Shown here: positions 58,283 through 64,000 of the stretch, piece by piece
Layout: each line of letters begins with the position of its first letter
Numbering within the stretch: the stretch's first letter is position 1
From: Cylindrodendrum hubeiense
Lineage: Eukaryota > Ascomycota > Sordariomycetes > Hypocreales > Nectriaceae
NCBI GenBank assembly: GCA_014621425.1
Contig: JAANBB010000087.1
Location: forward strand, 1-64,000
DNA length: 64,000 nt
Direction: 5' to 3'
Made by a program: the position numbers and the translations under genes
The notes under the pieces: generated by a model
The model's input: only the letters and a program-made list of their open reading frames with translations
The model's database searches: none
What the model was told of the DNA's origin: nothing

Positions 58283-58472
58283 TACGATTTACTGAGCGAA
58301 CGAGCATATCAAGGCGTGGCATGGACTGGCGTTTAATGGAGGAACTAGAAGTATGAGATGGCTTGGTTTCACACTCGGATGTTCTCAGATTCTCGTAGGG
58401 ATCCCAATTTGGGTTGATATTGGATTAATAGCATTTATTAGATGATGATGGCTTCCAACAAACTTCTCCATA

Positions 58473-59915
58473 CTATGTAAATGTGATCTGCTTTCCCATG
58501 AGGCTTCTATATGCATTGTTAACCGCCTTCCTCTTCCTCCTCCTAGTCTCCTCATCTTCAGTTATTTCTTCGTCTTCGTCCAAGTCTTCTGGTCCTGAAA
58601 TCTGAGGCGCCCAAACACGAATCTGGCCATCCATATGAGAACTGTAGATAGCACCAACCGAGTTCCCTCCGCCCATGACGGGACCAACTTGGTGGCCACC
58701 GCCGCCAGCCCCGCGCCATACAATGCTTGTGATACGGTTCCTTCCCATCTGGCTACCGCGGGCTCCAACAGGGTTCGTCACGCCAGGACTGCGGAGACGA
58801 GTCACAATGTTTCCCTCGTGGAGGTCGAGAACGAGGATTTCCTGATCATTGGGCCAGAACAGGAGTTCATTTCCGGTAGACAAACTAGAGGGAGACACCA
58901 GGAAGCTGGCTGTTTTGGCATGCTGGTTCTGGATGACAGAGCCGAAGCTCGCCAAAGTGTTGGCTCCAGTTGCTGCGTCCCATACTCGAATTCGATGGTC
59001 GAGACCGGTCGAGATGATGTACCTGCCGTCATCTGTCCACTGCAGGCCGTTGACTGCCTCGTCGTGGGCCTGCGCGGAGGCTCTGAAGTGTGGCATCTGA
59101 CCCCAGTCCATGCCCGCGGCTGTGGCATGGTCGTATCTATGAATGATACCGAGAGAATCCTCCTGGTCCAGCTGTGCGATGACACCGCCAGCACGCCGAA
59201 TATCCCACACCCGGACTTTTCCATCAGCATGGCCGCTAACAAGTATGTGGTCGTGGCGTGGACTCCACGCCGTCGACAAGACAGGTCCACCATGCGCGAC
59301 CAGAGCCTGAACGGCAGATCCAGACTTTAAGTCAACAAGTCGTACGTTAGAGTGCTGGGTTGCAACCGAAACGAGGAGATGATCAGCAATAGGACTGGTC
59401 GAATGGGAGTATATAGTCGCGTTCAGATCGAAGCTAGCCGAAAGCGTGCAACGTTGGGTCGACCACAACTTCAATTTCTTGTCATAGGAACTCGACAGGA
59501 AGGCATCTGGATCGAACGGGTAGAAGGCAAGATGGGTGATTCCGTGCGTGTGCCCAGCAGAGTTCTGATCTCGAGCCGATCGCGCGATCGAGCTCACAGG
59601 ACGAAAGGTATGCAGTTTATGCGGGTTCCCGCAGGACTCGAGATCCCATATCTTGATGGAACCTTCTGCGCCGCCCGAGATGAGAATGCGCCCGTCGAAC
59701 TTGTCGAGGGCCAGGGAGCTCACACCTGCACCATGGGCACGGATATTATGCGCGCGTTCGTCTACACCGGCCGGGTCGGGACGCGCTGCGAACTCGCCAT
59801 TGAAGCGATGCTGCGGCGCGGGCGCGAAGGAACGGAGGAGGTCGGTCGTGACGGTTCGGGCGAGTTCTCGGGGATCCAGGTCACCCGTTTCGCGGGTGAG
59901 CAGACGGGCCTGCAT
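58473..59915 (-). CDS. WD40 repeat protein, CSA/ERCC8-like (Ckn1/Rad28 type)
   Basis: An intronless gene for 480 residues with a seven-bladed WD40 propeller. WD repeats are visible as GRILISGGAEGSIKIWDL, HGITHLAFYPFDPDAFLSSSYDKKLKLW, HDHILVSGHADGKVRVWDIR, DDGRYIISTGLDHRIRVWD and GAIYSSHMDGQIRVWAP. The N-terminus MQARLLTRETGDLDPRELAR followed by HGAGVSSLALDKFDGR fits CSA-type proteins, which in animals and S. pombe (Ckn1) serve as substrate receptors of CUL4-DDB1 ligases in transcription-coupled repair. A Gly-rich insert (GAGGGGHQVGPVMGGGN) lies in the last blade and an acidic stretch EDLDEDEEITEDEE near the end. The start could be the overlapping ATG four bases upstream in another frame, but only this frame is open. 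Confidence 0.85.
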   Translation of the reverse strand: MQARLLTRETGDLDPRELARTVTTDLLRSFAPAPQHRFNGEFAARPDPAGVDERAHNIRAHGAGVSSLALDKFDGRILISGGAEGSIKIWDLESCGNPHKLHTFRPVSSIARSARDQNSAGHTHGITHLAFYPFDPDAFLSSSYDKKLKLWSTQRCTLSASFDLNATIYSHSTSPIADHLLVSVATQHSNVRLVDLKSGSAVQALVAHGGPVLSTAWSPRHDHILVSGHADGKVRVWDIRRAGGVIAQLDQEDSLGIIHRYDHATAAGMDWGQMPHFRASAQAHDEAVNGLQWTDDGRYIISTGLDHRIRVWDAATGANTLASFGSVIQNQHAKTASFLVSPSSLSTGNELLFWPNDQEILVLDLHEGNIVTRLRSPGVTNPVGARGSQMGRNRITSIVWRGAGGGGHQVGPVMGGGNSVGAIYSSHMDGQIRVWAPQISGPEDLDEDEEITEDEETRRRKRKAVNNAYRSLMGKQITFT

Positions 59916-60407
59916 TCATCTGGGCTGTGGACGGTGAGCGAGGAGCAGTTTGAGGCAATACAGACGCCTGGGAGCTGGGCACAGCACGGCAAAGTTGCGT
60001 GAAACCTGGAGGTGTGAATGCGTCGTGGAGGGTTCGGCTGCGGTGATGTCAGCCGGCGCGCTTCTGCAGGTCCCGCAACCCCACATTAGCGGGAACCGAC
60101 CGCCTCAGAGTCTTAAACTTCAACTTCAACTCTGCAACCGACTTCAACTCGGACAGCATGCAGATGGAATCCCTCTTGTCGCCTCATTTGACCTTCACCC
60201 AGGTTTATTCTATTCCTACATCATACTAAAGAGTCCTTGTCGTCGGCGTCCTGGACGCAACCCACGTGCGCAGCCATCAACCAAACCATGTTCCAACCTC
60301 GATATAGGAGAGCAAAACAGATCACCGCCTGTTCGCCTTTGCCTTGAGACTGAGTAGGACTGGTAGTTCCAGAACCACAAGCCAGAGACTCGCGAATCAA
60401 GGAAGCT
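59916..60407. other. Short divergent promoter between the CSA-like gene and the gene at 60408
   Basis: A 492-bp region shared by two divergent genes. It has an ACTTCAACT-type imperfect repeat at about 60115-60150. No gene is recognised. Confidence 0.5.
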
Positions 60408-61145
60408 ATGGAGGGCCCCAAAGATCATAGAATTGTCGTCCCCGTCAACGAGGTTGAGGCCGGGGCGTCAGGTGCTACAGATCATGAGCAGCCTCACATA
60501 TCTGTTTCAAAGCGTCGACACGCGACTGTTTACGACGCCGTAGCTGGTAAGTCAAAGCGTTTGCTTAGCATCACGTGAAGCTCATTGCATGCAGGAAAGG
60601 TATCATATAGCCAGGGTCCTCGAACCGAGGAAACAGTGCCCCTGCCGCATCATCCAAAGACTATCAAATATTCTACTAAGGAAATTCCCTTGGCACCAGA
60701 TGAAGTTCTGTTCCGGCGCAAAGACGCGCCTGATCGTTACTTGGAGCACGACATCTACTACGCCCACGAGAGGGATCTTCCTAGCGGGGGCCAGGACATT
60801 TTGCCCGAAAGCGATCTGCTAAAGGCCGTCCACAGCTACGCGAGCTCGTTCTATAGCTCAAAGAGTCGCGATCGTCACCCTGTCGGCGATATGAACGTGG
60901 CAGGCCGGAGCATGGACGAGACGGCGCTCTTGGCGTTTGGCATCCTGCTAGAGGAGGCGGGCAAGGAGGTCCTTGGCCGGAGGGGTGACCTTGTCTTCAC
61001 CGAAGGCGCCGATGATGCTCCTGGTCTAGACGAGGGTGGTGATAAAATGGCATGTGAGAATACTCGCATAGTCGGGCACCATGACGTTGCATTGCGAAGG
61101 AGGGGACCGAAGCGAAGGAAAGTCGCTGACTCCGATGACGAGTAA
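60408..61145 (+). CDS. Conserved hypothetical fungal protein with nuclear-type signals
   Basis: A 229-residue protein of unknown function. Exons: 60408-60546 and 60595-61145. There is no signal peptide or membrane segment. A basic patch SKRRHATVYDAV lies near residue 35 and the end RRRGPKRRKVADSDDE joins a strong nuclear-localisation-like basic cluster to an acidic tip. Between them are ordered-looking blocks: APDEVLFRRKDAPDRYLEHDIYY, LPESDLLKAVHSYASSFYSS and MDETALLAFGILLEEAGKEVLG, the last two probably helices. The blocks look conserved rather than random, and I place it as a nuclear protein, perhaps in transcription, without naming a family. Confidence 0.75.
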
Positions 61146-64000
61146 TATCGGGTTGTGGGAGCTTAGCAAGAGAAATCATTGAACTGAAACCAGCGGGCGC
61201 GGCTCGAGCGGCAGGGTTTTTGCGCGCTGGTCGCTCGCTTCTCACCCACTGACGTCGTCGTGTTGGTTAGGATCGACACGCCCGCAATACGCCGAGCGAA
61301 AACCCCATGTCGGGACTCTAATCGCTTAGGACGAGTTCACTTTTCAAGGCGGACATTGGCGGATAGGGTTCAGGTCCATGACTTGGAAGTGTTTGATATC
61401 CTGAACTGAATAGGCGAAATGCAGTTGTGGGTAGCATCTACCCCGAGGGCGGTTGTCGATACTGTTCGTGATATGACGATCACGCATTGCACTGACCATA
61501 TTCTTGCCTTCCTGTTGGCCCGGGACGTTGTGTTCCGGGTGTAATCGAGAAATCTACGAATCGCATCAATCTATCAAATGACTCTCTCAGGATCAAGAAG
61601 GATGCGCTCACACCGTTGCAGCCGCGCGTCTTGGCTAATGAAGCACCACTCAAACACAAGCAACACCATAGGGCTCATCTAGCTCCGGCTCACCTAGTGG
61701 CTGGATGCTGTATCGAGACGTGGGTAGATGCACGGAAGACTTCAGATGGTTTTCGGTCCAGGATGTAGCTGGTTTGTCCTCAAACGGAAGATCCTGGATG
61801 ATGGTTCGATGCCGTGGTCTGGGTCGGACCTACGAAGGGCGTAGAAATTCGGATCCTCGGTTCGTCTAGGGCGGAGGAGCAAGTCCAATTGGAGTCGTCA
61901 TTGAGATGTCATGGGTGTCGGTCGATCTGGGGTAGCATCATGTTCTGCAAGACGCGTGTAGAGAAATTGGTAGTTCCATATTTGTCTGAATTGACTCGCA
62001 AAAACATCCTCTTCAGAGACTATGCCCGCTTCTGATTGGAATCGACTTCAGGGTAAGGCGGTCAGATAATCGGCATGACTCGGGTCATGACTGGGCACCG
62101 AATCTGTGCGTCCGACCGATACGGCAATTGCCGACCGAACAGGACTTTCAACCCAATATTAGACACCGAGGGCGCATAGAACGGCTGTGTCGAGTCAGGA
62201 ATCATGTTGATATAGTTCTGGGGGGTCTTTACGAAGCGCGGCCAACCATTCACAAATCCCACACTGTCTCGGTCAATGTCACTCCAAGTGCCGAGCTAAT
62301 TACCCTAGGCTCAAGTTGACGGACGCATAAGCGACGAGAAAACTAGTTGTTGTCGTACAGCGCCATTACCTTGTGCACGCATATCCCAAGTCTCACAACC
62401 TAATCAAGCTGTGAATCATCCGCATCGAATTTGGCAGTCGTTGCGCCGTGACGTGTCCCGCACCTCGTATTCATTTGTTCAGTTAATCTAAATCAACTGA
62501 ATCTTTAGCTGCAAGCCGCACCTGGTCCGTCACAAAGCTAGAGGGGAAAACAGGCCACCCGAGTGTCAACTTGAAACACAGCATCCAAGACACCTGAGTA
62601 ATTCTCCGCAGCGCAAAGTCTTAACTAACCGCCGAATGGTGAGCCTTACCTCCGCTGAGGCCAAGCCACCTGCCCACCCAACCCGCAGCCTCAGCTGTTC
62701 AGTTGGCGCCACGGATTTTGAGTGCCGGTGGCCAGGGGGATGGAGGTGAGAGCGTATCCCCGTATCGAAAGCAAGGCTTCCGTGCTGGACAGGCCCTGCA
62801 CCTTGGTCTGGGCAGACAGGGACGGATAAGCTCTCTGTTGATGCTTGCGTGGCCAGGTTCACTCCACAGCCAGCGCCTCGCCAGCCTCCCATTTCATTAA
62901 GGTCATCTCGACCTTGCCACCCCGGACGCGCCTCGAAGCCCTTAGGCCTCCCGTTTCGACCAGGATGTCATGGTACGGACCCCGAAGCACGGCATTTGGC
63001 AAGGGTCAGATCATGACAAGCTACCCGCACCCTGAAGTCTCACACATGGAGGCATGGCATGGTCCGGTCACGATCGTCAGTCGGTCAAGTCGACTATTCC
63101 TAGTCGTCCAGCTCGGGAAACTCAAGCCAGGTGGAGACGACAAGTCACGAAAGTGGAATTCGGGGCATGGGCGTGTAGCGGTTTGCAATTGCTCGCAGAT
63201 CAACCGCGATATGTCGGCGTCTGCAAGGTATCACAGCGCCAGCCAAGGCAAGTAATGCCTCATCACATCACATGGCCTCAATCTCGGTCGAGGAGCATGG
63301 TCAGAGGAATGGAGACATGGCCTCATGTTGAGCTTTGGAAATGGAGAAAGCACCGCGCCTGCCTGCACAGCAACCCCTGTCGACACATCCAGCAGACAGC
63401 ATACAGCGTACACTGCGCTTGCGCCCGCGCGCGTTCCCCCAGTCGCCCGTCTCCACATTTGTGCTTGTCGATGCTTAGATTTTCCCTGTTGTCGACGTCG
63501 ACAGGGCAAATGCATCACCAACACGTGTGACAGATGCAACATCAGCCTGGGTGCGAAAGACAAACTTTGCTTTTGTGCCGCTTTGTGGCGTATCGAAGGC
63601 ACTTTTGCCGTCGTTGGCTCCAATCACGGAAAATAAGGGAGCAAGGCGAACCGCAGAAGGAAACATTCATATCGGGTGTATCATCAAGTCCATAGAATTG
63701 GGACGGTTGGTTGCTCTGTGCCTCTCGGACTTTAGACGAGTGTCCGTTTGCGACGACCACAGTGTGGCACATCACCGTGTTTGGCCGCCTGTGTGTGCTT
63801 GACGGGTAAGCAACATCAGCCGCTGATCATGTGTCGTGTTGATCTGTCGAAGAGCGATCCCTGTGAGGGTGCTCATTGGGCGTGAGCCGAGAAGATGATG
63901 TACGGGAAGCTCGGAGACTGCAGTCCCATGACCTGTATCTCGCAAGCATCACCCTCCTAACGTGATGATAGAAAACATCTCTTCCCTCCACTGTTCTTCA
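61146..64000. other. Gene-poor right end of the window
   Basis: About 2.85 kb. ORFs of up to 158 codons (63054-63530 plus) overlap others on both strands and none shows a recognisable family, signal peptide or conserved block. No RNA gene or repeat is evident. A gene could begin beyond the right edge. Confidence 0.45.

Overview
The window is nuclear DNA of a filamentous ascomycete (Pezizomycotina, most likely a Sordariomycete). The grounds are short 45-170 bp GT-AG introns with CTAAC-like branch sites, compact genes on both strands, and a gene set (LaeA-type methyltransferase, OMA1, SCY1/Cex1, aconitase, a Nup85-like nucleoporin, glutathione-dependent formaldehyde dehydrogenase, NTH1, 5-oxoprolinase, Atg5, a CSA-like WD40 protein, a MARVEL protein) that fits this group. 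The species cannot be named from the sequence. I see no virus, transposon or CRISPR array, and no secondary-metabolite backbone gene.

Layout. 0-9.6 kb: methyltransferase (+), DUF985 cupin (-), OMA1 protease (+), cytochrome b5 (+), PLP-dependent decarboxylase (+), small basic UPF0390 protein (-). 10-23.4 kb: SCY1-like pseudokinase (-), a 624-residue disordered protein of unknown function (+), mitochondrial aconitase (-, with an apparent one-base frameshift), Nup85-like nucleoporin (-). 24.7-29.1 kb: formaldehyde dehydrogenase (+), endonuclease III homologue (+), AN1 zinc-finger protein (-). 29.1-35.7 kb: a gene-poor stretch with GC-rich short tandem repeats, then an AT-richer part, holding one intron-containing tRNA-His(GUG) gene. 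35.8-39.9 kb: 5-oxoprolinase (+). 40-43.2 kb: gene-poor, with a possible gene relic. 43.2-51.8 kb: NmrA-like reductase (+), ADGF-type adenosine deaminase (-), small secreted protein (+), an unresolved ORF cluster, AidB-like acyl-CoA dehydrogenase (-, also with an apparent one-base frameshift). 53.6-61.1 kb: MARVEL membrane protein (+), DPRxDS-repeat protein (+), Atg5 (+), CSA-like WD40 protein (-), conserved hypothetical protein (+). 61.2-64 kb: no gene recognised.

Most genes are unrelated housekeeping functions placed side by side, as is usual in fungi; I see no operon-like or cluster logic. Themes that recur are mitochondria (OMA1, aconitase), DNA repair (NTH1, CSA-like), nitrogen and glutathione salvage (5-oxoprolinase, adenosine deaminase, formaldehyde dehydrogenase) and autophagy (Atg5). 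I do not see a convincing new multi-gene system. The observations best worth checking are eleven SUMO-consensus motifs in the NTH1 homologue (five on an exact 5-residue period), the two single-base frameshifts in conserved genes, the tRNA-His intron, the repeat-built tail of the 624-residue protein, and a two-frame ORF cluster at 49.0-49.6 kb.
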